Shown piece after piece: positions 35,538 to 44,322 of a DNA stretch of 64,000 nucleotides (the stretch's first letter is position 1; every line of letters begins with the position of its first letter). The position numbers were made by a program, and so were the translations under genes. This DNA comes from Nocardioides sp. Root240 (lineage in GTDB: Bacteria; Actinomycetota; Actinomycetes; Propionibacteriales; Nocardioidaceae): positions 62,001 to 126,000 of the forward strand of contig NZ_LMIT01000002.1 in the NCBI RefSeq assembly GCF_001428825.1. The letters are read 5' to 3'. A model generated the notes under the pieces. That model did not search any database. It had not been told where the DNA came from and worked only from the letters and a program-made list of their open reading frames with translations.

Positions 35538-37672
35538 TGTCGGGCGGTCGACAGCGGGGATTCCCCTGGCTGGCGGTGCTCGGCTCGCTCGCCCTGGTCG
35601 TCGTCCTCGTCGTGGGCGTGGCCGTCGTCCTGGTCCTGGACCGCGACGACGACGCGCCCGGTGACGAGCGTGACGGGGGAACCAGTGCGGAGGCCGCGCG
35701 GGAGCGCCTGCTCGGCGACGGACGCACGGTGCTCCCGACCACCGCCTCGGCGCAGGAGGCGGTGCCCGGCTTCGACTACACCGCGCCCGTCGACGGCGCC
35801 GCGATCGACGAGGACCTGGTGATCCCGGCCCGCTACGACGCGGAGGCCGAGGACCTCTGGAAGGGCGACCCCGGCAGGATCGAGGTCTACGCCGACCAGG
35901 GACTGACCCGGCACGTGCCGTTCGACATCCTGCCCGACCTGACGGCGTCCGACGACGATCCGCGCCTGGCGCTCAAGCCGCTCCGGGTGCGGAGCACCCA
36001 CATCGTGCGGGAGGGCGGACAGGTCGGCGCCAAGCCGACCTGGACCCTGGCCGACGTCGGTACCTACTGGAGTCTCAACCCCCGCGTGTACGTCGTGCAG
36101 TACCTCGAGCCGGACGGTGCCCAGCGTGCCCGGCCCTTGGTCACCGAGGTCCACTTCGCCTCCGAGACGCCTGCGCCCGAGCAGGTCACCGCGTCGGTGA
36201 CGGGCCAGGGCGACGCGCTCGTGGAGTGGAGTCCCGTCGCCGGTGCGACCGAGTACGCCGTGGTCGTGCAGCGTCGAACGGGGGACACCCTGAACGGATC
36301 CGTGCAGGTGGTCGGGCGCACGACGAAGACGTCGTGGTCCTCCGAGGAGGTCAGGCAGTGCCACGGGTCGACCTGCGACCAGAACGAGGTGCTGAAGCTG
36401 ACGACCGGTGACGCGTCGCTGATGGCCAGCACCCCGGAGCTGGTGTCCGACGACGTCGAGGTCCAGCTCGGTGTCGTCGCCGTGGTCGACCGGCAGCCCT
36501 CCGTGCTCGCACCGGTCGACCTCGCCGGCCTCGAGGCGCTCCCCGTGCGGTCCGACGACGGGTGGGACGCGGGAGCCGACGTCGACAACGACGGCCTGGC
36601 GGGGCTGCCCAGCCGCTTCCTGTTCGTCTCGGTCGACGGGTCGACGCGAGCGACCGGGGCCTACGTCGAGCGCGGTGAGGTACGACGCCAGGGCCGCCTC
36701 TGGCTGGTCCCGGTGCGCGGTCGCGGCACGCGGCTGTCCCACGTCGTCCGGATCCCGGCCGACGCCGTCGGCAACATCGACGCCGACGTCCGGGCGTTCA
36801 ACACCCGCGCGCAGCGTGCGTACCCGAAGGCGGGTCTGGGCCAGACCAAGGTCGTGATCGACGTCAACCACCCGAAGCGGCCCGCCCCGGAGCTGCCGGC
36901 GCCGGACCTCCCCGTGTTCGGCAGCAACGAGCTGAGCCGGTTCATCGCCGGCCAGCTGGTCGCGGGCTCCACCTCGATCGATCTCTCGAGGTTCGAGGGC
37001 AAGCCCGGCCTGCCCGGCTTCCAGGACGCCCTCGACGAGGCCATCCTCCAGAACCCGTACGCGCTCGCGACCTTCGACGAGTTCTCGTTCGACGGCAGCG
37101 TCCTCTACGTCGACCCGGCGTTCGACGCAGCCGAGCTGCGGGTCCGGCAGCGGAGCATCGCCGACGCCGCCGAGCGGATCGCGAAGGACGAGACCCGCCC
37201 GGGGATGAGCGTGTCCGACAAGGTGGCGGCGATCAACCGCTACCTGGTCGACCAGGCCGACTACGACCACGTGGCCCTTGCGGCGGCGGAGAAGGCCCGG
37301 GCGCGCGACAAGGAGACCCCGAAGCGGTTCCAGTACGCCTGGACGGTGGACGGCATCCTGCTCGACCGCTCCGGCGTCTGCATGAGTTACTCGTTCGCCT
37401 TCCAGGCCATCGCCAAGGAGGCCGGCATCGAGTCGGTCATCGTCACCGGCGACCTCGCCAACGGCGGACGCCACGCGTGGAACAAGGTCAAGGACGGCAG
37501 GAGCTGGCGCTCGGTCGACGTCACCTGGAACGACCCCGGCGGGCCGTGGCGGTCGGGGGACGGGACCCGGTACCTCATGATCCGCGACGGCCAGTTCACC
37601 GGCAACGCGCTGCGCTCCGAGGACGACGCCTGGATGGCCGACGCCTACCTCCGCCAGTACGCGACGCGCTGA
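35537..37672 (+). CDS. Membrane-anchored extracytoplasmic transglutaminase-like protein
   Basis: A 711-residue protein. One N-terminal TM (FPWLAVLGSLALVVVLVVGVAVVLVL) places the rest outside. A fibronectin type III-like region lies at about residues 212-270 (ALVEWSPVAGATEYAVVVQR). The C-terminal transglutaminase/protease-like core has an intact triad: Cys615 (DRSGVCMSYSFAF), His646 (GRHAWNKV) and Asp661 (SVDVTWND). It may cross-link or cleave surface proteins; family membership alone cannot decide. It is translationally coupled to the upstream proline-rich membrane protein. Confidence 0.85.
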   Translation: MSGGRQRGFPWLAVLGSLALVVVLVVGVAVVLVLDRDDDAPGDERDGGTSAEAARERLLGDGRTVLPTTASAQEAVPGFDYTAPVDGAAIDEDLVIPARYDAEAEDLWKGDPGRIEVYADQGLTRHVPFDILPDLTASDDDPRLALKPLRVRSTHIVREGGQVGAKPTWTLADVGTYWSLNPRVYVVQYLEPDGAQRARPLVTEVHFASETPAPEQVTASVTGQGDALVEWSPVAGATEYAVVVQRRTGDTLNGSVQVVGRTTKTSWSSEEVRQCHGSTCDQNEVLKLTTGDASLMASTPELVSDDVEVQLGVVAVVDRQPSVLAPVDLAGLEALPVRSDDGWDAGADVDNDGLAGLPSRFLFVSVDGSTRATGAYVERGEVRRQGRLWLVPVRGRGTRLSHVVRIPADAVGNIDADVRAFNTRAQRAYPKAGLGQTKVVIDVNHPKRPAPELPAPDLPVFGSNELSRFIAGQLVAGSTSIDLSRFEGKPGLPGFQDALDEAILQNPYALATFDEFSFDGSVLYVDPAFDAAELRVRQRSIADAAERIAKDETRPGMSVSDKVAAINRYLVDQADYDHVALAAAEKARARDKETPKRFQYAWTVDGILLDRSGVCMSYSFAFQAIAKEAGIESVIVTGDLANGGRHAWNKVKDGRSWRSVDVTWNDPGGPWRSGDGTRYLMIRDGQFTGNALRSEDDAWMADAYLRQYATR

Positions 37673-37692
37673 GCGGAGGTCGGCGGGCCGCC

Positions 37693-38151
37693 CTAGGCCT
37701 CCCTGATGTGGTCCCCGCGCACCATCCGGGCCATCGCGAAGCTGCAGAAGCCGAGCGCGAGCATCCCGACCGCGAGGTGGGCGACCCCGTCGACCGAGAA
37801 GAGGTTGATCGCGAGCAGGCACAGCCAGACGCCGAGCACGTCGCCGCCGAAGTGCGGCGCGAACGCGACGAGCGCTGCGATCGCCACGGTGATGATGCCG
37901 ATCCACATCACGGCGTCGTCGGCGTTGCCGGGCAGGAAGTTGTCGGCCCAGACGGCGAGGTAGCTGGTCCACTTGTCGGTCAGGACGCCGAACAGCATGT
38001 CCAGGCCCCACACCAGCGGGAGTGCGGTGAGGGTGGCCCAGAGGGCGACGCGTCCCTGACGGTTGGCGTCGATGGTGGAGAAGTGAGTGAGGTCGTTGAG
38101 CTCCTCGCGCATGTCGTGGGTGAGGTGGTCCCACGTGTGGGTGCTGGCCAT
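37693..38151 (-). CDS. Four-helix integral membrane protein
   Basis: A 152-residue protein with a soluble helical start (THTWDHLTHDMREELNDLTHF) and four likely TM helices, about residues 36-55, 82-100, 104-119 and 124-142. His and Asp residues near the first helix give no known motif. It is divergent from the Cys-rich HTH regulator across a 116-base gap, so it is a likely target of that regulator. Function unknown. Confidence 0.75.
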   Translation of the reverse strand: MASTHTWDHLTHDMREELNDLTHFSTIDANRQGRVALWATLTALPLVWGLDMLFGVLTDKWTSYLAVWADNFLPGNADDAVMWIGIITVAIAALVAFAPHFGGDVLGVWLCLLAINLFSVDGVAHLAVGMLALGFCSFAMARMVRGDHIREA

Positions 38152-38223
38152 GGCGATTCCCTTTCTCGAGCGGTCCCCTTGTAAGGGACATCAACTTTGA
38201 CGGTAGACCTGGGCGCCTCTTTC

Positions 38224-38242
38224 AGCAAGACTCGTGTCTGCT
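38224..38242. promoter_or_regulatory. Imperfect inverted repeat between the 4-TM protein and the HTH regulator
   Basis: AGCAAGAC (38224-38231) and GTCTGCT (38236-38242) pair with one bulged base around TCGT. A second imperfect repeat, GTCCCCTTGTAAGGGAC, lies at about 38176-38192. Either could be the operator of the regulator at 38268. Confidence 0.35.
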
Positions 38243-38267
38243 AGAAATTCCGGGGAGGGGTGCGGCG

Positions 38268-38939
38268 ATGGACGAGGCCTTCGGGCAACGGGTCAGCCGG
38301 CTGGGAGCGCTCGCCGACCCGGTACGACGAGCGCTCTACCGCTTCGTCGCCGAGCAGCCCGGCGCGGTGAGCCGCGACCAGGCCGCGTCCGGCGTGGAGG
38401 TGCCGCGGCACACGGCGAAGTTCCACCTCGACCGGCTGGTCGAGGAGGGCCTGCTGGTGACGGAGTTCAAGCGGCTGACCGGCCGCTCCGGTCCGGGGGC
38501 GGGACGGCCGGCCAAGCTCTACCGCCGCTCCGGGCGGGAGGTGGTCGTCAGCGTCCCGAGCCGTCGCTACGACCTCGCCGGCCAGGTGCTCGCCGACGCC
38601 GTCGAGCGGAACCTCGCGGGCACGCCGATGCCCGAGGCGCTGGACGGGGCCGCCGACGCGGCAGCGGCCGCGGTCCTCGCGCAGTGGCCGGCGGCCGGCG
38701 ACGGCCTGGTCGCGGCGCTGGGGCCGCTGGGCTACGAGCCGCGGGAGACCGCGGAGGGGATCTGCCTGGGCAACTGCCCGTTCGACCGGCTCGCCGTCGA
38801 CCACCGCGACCTCGTCTGCGGGGTCAACCACGCCTTCGTCGGCGCGCTCGCGGATCGCCTCGACCCCGGCTCGACCGCGGTGGCGGTCGAGCCGGGGACG
38901 GGCTGCTGCGTCCGGGTCAGGACAGCGGCGTCGCCGTGA
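38268..38939 (+). CDS. HTH transcriptional regulator with C-terminal cysteine cluster
   Basis: A 223-residue ArsR/SufR-like regulator. The winged HTH is at about residues 10-85 (LADPVRRALYRFVAEQPGAV, then RHTAKFHLDRLVEEGLL). The C-terminal domain carries Cys166, Cys170, Cys184, Cys213 and Cys214 (ICLGNC, LVCGVNHAF, GCCVRV). By analogy with SufR-type proteins, this pattern could hold a metal or Fe-S cluster and sense iron, oxygen or redox state. A GGGGAGGGG ribosome-binding site precedes the ATG. It overlaps the convergent repeat-protein gene by 23 bases. Confidence 0.85.
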   Translation: MDEAFGQRVSRLGALADPVRRALYRFVAEQPGAVSRDQAASGVEVPRHTAKFHLDRLVEEGLLVTEFKRLTGRSGPGAGRPAKLYRRSGREVVVSVPSRRYDLAGQVLADAVERNLAGTPMPEALDGAADAAAAAVLAQWPAAGDGLVAALGPLGYEPRETAEGICLGNCPFDRLAVDHRDLVCGVNHAFVGALADRLDPGSTAVAVEPGTGCCVRVRTAASP

Positions 38940-39663
38940 GCGTGGCGCTCTTGACGTTGATGTCGCCGCTGCGGGCGGTGCCCTGGGCGCTGTCGTAGCC
39001 GAAGCCGAGCAGGCCGACGTAGGTCTCCTCGGTCAGCTCGACGACGGTCGTGCCGCTGACCGAGATGTGGCGGTTGGCGGCGGCGGGCATCAGTGCGTTC
39101 GGGCTGATGTCACCCTCCTGCTGCTGCCACTGGAAGGCGCCGTCGCCACTGCGGTCGATCCACAGCGACAGCTGCGGGTAGACGTCGACCGACGGGTCGG
39201 CGGCGGCCTGGGCGCTCTCGAAGGCGCCGTCGACAGTGATCAGGTAGCGGCCGGCCGGGAGGGTGAGGCCGGTGTCGAGATCGGTGTTGTTGGCGTTGAT
39301 CCCGCCGCCGATGTGGGCGATCGCCTTCGGGGCGGCGAGCGTCGCGACCTCGACGCCGATGGTGCCGACGGGGGGCGCGAACGCGGCGCGGGCGTCCGGC
39401 GACAGGTCGGCGAGCCGGACGGCGCCGTCGACGATGTCGGCGCTCCGGACGGAGCTGTTGCGGATGTCGTCGCCGGTCAGGCCGCCGTCGCGCACGTCGG
39501 CACCGGTGAGGGTGCCGTTGGCGATGTCGATCGACCGGATCGAGCCGTCCTTGATGTCGGCCGAGCCGATCATGCGGGCAGCGACCGCTCCCGTGCTTCC
39601 GAGAGCAACGACGACGGTGGCCCCCACAGCCACCGCGGCGATGCGATTCTTGAGGATGGACAC
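38917..39663 (-). CDS. Secreted protein with SADIxDGS-type repeats
   Basis: A 248-residue exported protein from the GTG at 39663, which follows a GGAAGGGGAC ribosome-binding site. The signal peptide is AAVAVGATVVVALGSTGAVAA. After it come five or six imperfect 10-residue repeats (SADIKDGSIR, SIDIANGTLT, GADVRDGGLT, GDDIRNSSVR, SADIVDGAVR), which would fold as a solenoid. A beta-rich C-terminal domain follows from about residue 95. Such repeat leaders are common in secreted actinobacterial proteins of unknown role. It has no sorting motif. Confidence 0.8.
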   Translation of the reverse strand: MSILKNRIAAVAVGATVVVALGSTGAVAARMIGSADIKDGSIRSIDIANGTLTGADVRDGGLTGDDIRNSSVRSADIVDGAVRLADLSPDARAAFAPPVGTIGVEVATLAAPKAIAHIGGGINANNTDLDTGLTLPAGRYLITVDGAFESAQAAADPSVDVYPQLSLWIDRSGDGAFQWQQQEGDISPNALMPAAANRHISVSGTTVVELTEETYVGLLGFGYDSAQGTARSGDINVKSATLTATPLS

Positions 39664-39807
39664 GCTTGTCCCCTTCCGTGATGCGGATCCGGGCCGGGAG
39701 GTCCCCGGCCGGGCCCTGATCCTGTGCAGAAGGTCCGACAGAAATCTGGGAAACCCTTGAAAAGACCTCAGGATCGGCCCTGCCCTGCCGAGGGACGTCT
39801 GACCCCC

Positions 39808-39813
39808 TAGGCT
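39808..39813 (+). promoter_or_regulatory. -10 element TAGGCT of the glutamine synthetase gene
   Basis: TAGGCT is 7 bases before the ATG at 39821; the mRNA is probably leaderless. The rest of the 157-base gap from 39664 holds a GC-rich hairpin near 39689-39709. Confidence 0.5.
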
Positions 39814-39820
39814 CTGCGTC

Positions 39821-41161
39821 ATGGGCAAGCAAGAGGACTTCGTACTCCGCGCTCTCGAGGAGCGTGACGTCCGGTTCGTGCGGCTGTGGTTCACCGACGT
39901 GCTCGGGTTCCTGAAGTCCGTCGCCGTGGCGCCGGCGGAGCTCGAGGGCGCGTTCTCCGAGGGCATCGGCTTCGACGGCTCGGCGATCGAGGGCTTCGCC
40001 CGGGTCTACGAGGCCGACATGCTCGCGCTGCCCGACCCGACCACCTTCCAGATCCTGCCGTGGCGCAGCAGCGAGGGCCCGGCGACGGCCCGCATGTTCT
40101 GCGACATCGTGATGCCCGACGGCTCGGCGTCGTACGCCGACCCGCGCAACGTCCTCAAGCGGACCCTCGGCAAGGCGGCGGAGCAGGGCTTCACCTTCTA
40201 CACGCACCCCGAGGTCGAGTTCTACCTCTTCAAGGACGAGCCGCAGCCCGGCCAGGAGCCGGTGCCGATGGACCGCAGCGGCTACTTCGACCACGCCGCG
40301 CACAGCCACGGCTCGGACTTCCGCCGCGAGGCGATCACGATGCTCGAGGCGATGGGCATCTCGGTGGAGTTCAGCCACCACGAGGCGGGCCCGGGCCAGC
40401 AGGAGATCGACCTCCGGTACGCCGACGCGCTCACCACGGCCGACAACATCATGACCTTCCGCACGGTCATCCGCGAGGTCGCGCTGAGCCAGGGCCTGTG
40501 GGCGACGTTCATGCCCAAGCCGTTCACGACGCACCCCGGGTCGGGCATGCACACGCACGTGTCGCTGTTCGAGGGCGACCAGAACGCCTTCTACGAGGCA
40601 GGGTCCGAGTACCAGCTCTCGAAGACCGGCCGCCAGTTCATCGCCGGCGTCCTCAAGCACGCCAGCGAGATCAGCGTCGTCACCAACCAGTGGGTCAACT
40701 CCTACAAGCGGCTGATGTTCGGGGGCGAGGCGCCGTCGTACATCTGCTGGGGCCACAACAACCGCTCCGCGATGATCCGCGTCCCGATGTACAAGCCCAG
40801 CAAGGGCCAGTCGACCCGCATCGAGCTGCGCACCATCGACTCCTCCTGCAACCCCTACCTCGCCTACGCCGCCGTGCTGGCCGCCGGCCTCAAGGGCATC
40901 GAGAACGGCTACGAGCTGCCGCGCGAGGCCGAGGACGACGTGTGGGCGCTGAGCGAGCGCGAGCGTCACAGCCTCGGCATCGAGCCGCTGCCCAAGAGCC
41001 TCCACGAGGCGATCGTCGTGGCCGAGCGCTCCGAGCTGCTCGCCGAGACGCTGGGGGAGCAGGTCTTCGAGTTCTTCCTGCGCAACAAGCGCGCGGAGTG
41101 GGACGAGTACCGCGGCCAGGTGTCGGTGTTCGAGCGCGACCGGATGCTGCCGGTTCTCTGA
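39821..41161 (+). CDS. glnA2: Glutamine synthetase type I, GlnA2-like
   Basis: A 446-residue glutamine synthetase-fold ligase. The beta-Grasp block is GIGFDGSAIEGFARV. Catalytic blocks are THPEVEFYLF (metal Glu), GPGQQEIDLRY, KPFTTHPGSGMHTHVSLF and NNRSAMIRVPMY. The position that holds the adenylylated Tyr in GSI-beta (LYDLP) reads DDVWALS here, so this protein should not be adenylylated. That, the length and the neighbour glnE match GlnA2 of mycobacteria and streptomycetes. It could act in glutamine synthesis or on another amine; the sequence alone cannot tell. Confidence 0.95.
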   Translation: MGKQEDFVLRALEERDVRFVRLWFTDVLGFLKSVAVAPAELEGAFSEGIGFDGSAIEGFARVYEADMLALPDPTTFQILPWRSSEGPATARMFCDIVMPDGSASYADPRNVLKRTLGKAAEQGFTFYTHPEVEFYLFKDEPQPGQEPVPMDRSGYFDHAAHSHGSDFRREAITMLEAMGISVEFSHHEAGPGQQEIDLRYADALTTADNIMTFRTVIREVALSQGLWATFMPKPFTTHPGSGMHTHVSLFEGDQNAFYEAGSEYQLSKTGRQFIAGVLKHASEISVVTNQWVNSYKRLMFGGEAPSYICWGHNNRSAMIRVPMYKPSKGQSTRIELRTIDSSCNPYLAYAAVLAAGLKGIENGYELPREAEDDVWALSERERHSLGIEPLPKSLHEAIVVAERSELLAETLGEQVFEFFLRNKRAEWDEYRGQVSVFERDRMLPVL

Positions 41162-41169
41162 GCCTCGCC

Positions 41170-44088
41170 GTGAACAGGGCCAGCCAGCGCACCGAGCTGC
41201 TCCGGCTCGGCTTCGTCGACCTCGACCGGGCGCAGGCCGACCTGGCCGCGCTCGGCCCGGTCGGTGTCGACCTGCTGGCCTACCTCGGTCGCACCGCCGA
41301 CCCCGACGCCGCCCTGCACGCGCTGGGCCGGCTGGCCGAGGCGGCGCAGGACCGCGAGCAGCTGCTGGCCGCCGTCGCCGACGACGAGGGCACGGCGATG
41401 CGCCTGCTCTGCGTGCTCGGTGCGAGCGCCGCGCTCGCCGACCACCTGGTCACCCATCCCTTCCACTGGCGCGAGCTGACCGACCCCGAGCTCGGGTCGA
41501 CCCGGCCGGCCGCGTGGGCGCTGCGGGAGTCCCTGCTGGCGGCGGTCGCCGACAAGCCGGACGCGGAGGCGGTGAACGCGCTGCGGGTGGAGTACCGCCG
41601 CCTGCTGCTGCGCCTCGCGGCGCGCGACCTGACCCACCACCTCGGCGTCGACGACGCCGCGGCCGAGCTCTCGGACCTCGCGGCCGGGACGCTCGACGTC
41701 GCGCTCGAGGTGGCCCGGGCCCGGATCGGCGAGGACGCCGACAAGGCGCGACTCGCGGTCATCGCGATGGGCAAGTGCGGCGGCCACGAGCTCAACTACG
41801 TCTCCGACGTCGACGTGATCTTCGTGCACGAGGGCGACGAGCGGATCGCGGCCCGGCTGGCTGCGCAGCTGATGCAGGTCTGCTCCGACCACACCGCCGA
41901 GGGCACCATCTGGCCGGTCGACGCCAACCTCCGTCCGGAGGGCAAGGCCGGTCCGCTGAGCCGCACGCTGGCCAGCCACCAGGGCTACTACGAGCGCTGG
42001 GCGGAGCCGTGGGAGTTCCAGGCCCTGCTCAAGGCGCGCCCGGTCGCGGGCGACCTCGACCTGGGCCGGGCCTTCGTCGACATGGTGAGCCCGATGGTCT
42101 GGACGGCCGCCGACCGCGAGGGCTTCGTCGAGGCCGCCCGCGCGATGCGCCGCCGCGTCCTCGACCACATCCCGGCCCGCGAGGCGGACCGCCAGCTCAA
42201 GCTCGGCGCCGGCGGACTGCGCGACGTCGAGTTCGCGGTCCAGCTGCTCCAGCTCGTGCACGGCCGGGCCGACGAGGGCATCCGGCCCCCGACCACGCTC
42301 AGCGCGCTGGCCCGCCTCACCGAGGCCGGGTACGTCGGTCGCGAGGACGGCGAGGCGCTGCACCGCGCCTACGCCTTCCTGCGGACCCTCGAGCACCGGA
42401 TCCAGCTCCACCGGCTGCAGCGCACGCACGTCGTACCGTCGGACGAGGCGGCGCTGCGGCGGCTCGGCCGCAGCCTCGGCTTCCTCAAGGAGTCCGAGAA
42501 GCGCCTCGACGAGACCTGGCAGGACCACCGGCGTGAGGTCAGCCGCCTGCACCAGAAGATCTTCTACCGCCCGCTGCTCACGGCGGTCGCGCGGATCGGC
42601 GCCGATGAGGTGCGCCTGTCGTCCGAGGCCGCGGGCGCCCGCCTCGCCGCCCTCGGGTACGCCGACCCGCAGGCCGCGCTGCGCAACCTCGAGGCGCTGA
42701 CCTCGGGCGTGAGCCGCACCGCCGCCATCCAGCGCACCCTGCTGCCGGCCATGCTCCAGTGGTTCGCCGAGGCGCCCGACCCCGACGGCGGCCTGTTCGG
42801 GTTCCGCCGGATCAGCGAGGCGTTGGGCCGCACCCCGTGGTACCTCTCGACCCTGCGCGACGAGGGGGAGGTCGCCGAGCGGCTGGCCCACCTGCTCGCG
42901 ACCTCGCGCTACTGCACCGACCTGCTCGAGCGCGAGCCCGCCGGCGTACGCCTGCTGGGGGGCGACCTCGCCCCGTTGCCCGCCGAGGCGCTGCTCGACG
43001 AGATGCTCGCGACCGGCCGCCGCCAGGACGGCTTCGAGAAGGGCGTGCGGGCGGTGCGCGCGGTGCGCCGCCGCGAGCTCCTGCGGATCGCGGCCGGCGA
43101 CGTCCTCGGGCTGGTCGACGTCGCCGACGTCGGCTTCGCCCTCACCCGGCTCACCGACGCGACCCTGGCCGCGACGCTCGAGGGCGCCATGGAGTCGACC
43201 GCGCGCTCGCGCGGCCTCGACGAGCCGCCGACCCGCATGGCGATCGTCGCCATGGGCCGGTACGGCGGTTTCGAGCTCTCCTACGGCAGCGACGCCGACG
43301 TGCTGTTCGTCCACGACCCCCAGCCCGGCGCGGACCCGCACGAAGCTTCGACGTACGCGCGCCTCGTCGCGGAGGAGGTCCGCAAGGTCCTCGGCGCCCC
43401 GGGGACCGACCCGGCGCTGGTGGTGGACGCCGACCTGCGGCCCGAGGGCAGGCAGGGGCCGCTGGTGCGCACGCTCGACGCCTACGCCGCCTACTACGCC
43501 AAGTGGTCGCACGTGTGGGAGGCACAGGCCCTGCTGCGGGCCGACGCGGTGGTCGGCGACCCCGACCTGCGCGAGCGGTTCACCGCGCTGATCGACCCGC
43601 TGCGCTACCCGGCCGGCGGGCTGACCGACGACGACGTCCTCGAGGTGCGCCGGATCAAGGGACGCGTTGACAAGGAGCGGCTCCCACGCGGGGCCGACCC
43701 GGCGCTGCACCTCAAGCTCGGGCGCGGGGGACTGGCGGACATCGAGTGGACGGTCCAGCTCCTGCAGCTGCGCTTCGGTGCCGACGTACCGGGACTCCGG
43801 ACGGCGCAGACCCTCGCCGCCCTCACGGCAGCCGCCGAGGCGGGCCTGGTCACGCACGAGGACGCCGCGACCCTCGGCACCTCGTGGCGGATGGTGACCC
43901 GGGTCCGCAACGCGCTGCTGCTCGCCCGCGGTCGCCCCGGCGACCAGTTCCCGCGGGCCAGCCTCGAGCGACGCTCCGTCGCCGGGATCCTCGGCTACCA
44001 GACCGACGAGACCGACCGGCTGCTCGACGACTACCTGCGCATCACCCGTCACGCGCGCGCCGTCGTGGACCGCGTCTTCTGGGAGTGA
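41170..44088 (+). CDS. glnE: Glutamine synthetase adenylyltransferase/deadenylylase
   Basis: A 972-residue bifunctional enzyme that adenylylates and deadenylylates GlnA1-type glutamine synthetase in answer to nitrogen status. Two nucleotidyltransferase domains are visible: KCGGHELNYVSDVDVIFVHE at about residues 202-221 (removing half) and RYGGFELSYGSDADVLFVHD at about 696-715 (attaching half). Each is followed by a helical domain with LKLGAGGLRDVEF or LKLGRGGLADIEW. GTG 41170 lies 8 bases after the glnA2 stop. A terminator lies downstream. Confidence 0.97.
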   Translation: MNRASQRTELLRLGFVDLDRAQADLAALGPVGVDLLAYLGRTADPDAALHALGRLAEAAQDREQLLAAVADDEGTAMRLLCVLGASAALADHLVTHPFHWRELTDPELGSTRPAAWALRESLLAAVADKPDAEAVNALRVEYRRLLLRLAARDLTHHLGVDDAAAELSDLAAGTLDVALEVARARIGEDADKARLAVIAMGKCGGHELNYVSDVDVIFVHEGDERIAARLAAQLMQVCSDHTAEGTIWPVDANLRPEGKAGPLSRTLASHQGYYERWAEPWEFQALLKARPVAGDLDLGRAFVDMVSPMVWTAADREGFVEAARAMRRRVLDHIPAREADRQLKLGAGGLRDVEFAVQLLQLVHGRADEGIRPPTTLSALARLTEAGYVGREDGEALHRAYAFLRTLEHRIQLHRLQRTHVVPSDEAALRRLGRSLGFLKESEKRLDETWQDHRREVSRLHQKIFYRPLLTAVARIGADEVRLSSEAAGARLAALGYADPQAALRNLEALTSGVSRTAAIQRTLLPAMLQWFAEAPDPDGGLFGFRRISEALGRTPWYLSTLRDEGEVAERLAHLLATSRYCTDLLEREPAGVRLLGGDLAPLPAEALLDEMLATGRRQDGFEKGVRAVRAVRRRELLRIAAGDVLGLVDVADVGFALTRLTDATLAATLEGAMESTARSRGLDEPPTRMAIVAMGRYGGFELSYGSDADVLFVHDPQPGADPHEASTYARLVAEEVRKVLGAPGTDPALVVDADLRPEGRQGPLVRTLDAYAAYYAKWSHVWEAQALLRADAVVGDPDLRERFTALIDPLRYPAGGLTDDDVLEVRRIKGRVDKERLPRGADPALHLKLGRGGLADIEWTVQLLQLRFGADVPGLRTAQTLAALTAAAEAGLVTHEDAATLGTSWRMVTRVRNALLLARGRPGDQFPRASLERRSVAGILGYQTDETDRLLDDYLRITRHARAVVDRVFWE

Positions 44089-44203
44089 TCCGGCCACCTG
44101 GACGGGCGGGAAAGGCTCACCTTCGTTGCGGCTGCGGGTCCATCGTGGAAACACCTCGCCCTTGTCGCCCGCGTCGCGGATCGATGTGTCATGATGGGCC
44201 GGT

Positions 44204-44248
44204 CGGGCCGCGACCGACCCCCCCAGAGGTCGCGGCCCGACGCTTTTT
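44204..44248 (+). terminator. Intrinsic terminator of the glnA2-glnE operon
   Basis: A 12-bp perfect stem, CGGGCCGCGACC (44204-44215) with GGTCGCGGCCCG (44228-44239), is followed by ACGCTTTTT. It lies 115 bases past the glnE stop. Confidence 0.85.
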
Positions 44249-44287
44249 GCGGCGTGTGATCCCTCTCAACCACGGGTCGATTCCCTG

Positions 44288-44315
44288 TTCAACTACCTGT
44301 TACGGCGAGTAGCGT
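44288..44315 (+). promoter_or_regulatory. Promoter of the large membrane protein gene (-10 TAGCGT)
   Basis: TTCAAC (44288-44293) and TAGCGT (44310-44315) are 16 bases apart. TAGCGT ends 7 bases before the ATG at 44323, so the mRNA is probably leaderless. Confidence 0.45.
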
Positions 44316-44322
44316 TCTTTGC

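Noticed and set aside
40966..44154. 1062-codon minus-strand frame opposite glnE
   Set aside because: Antisense to an unmistakable GlnE; no start context or domain.
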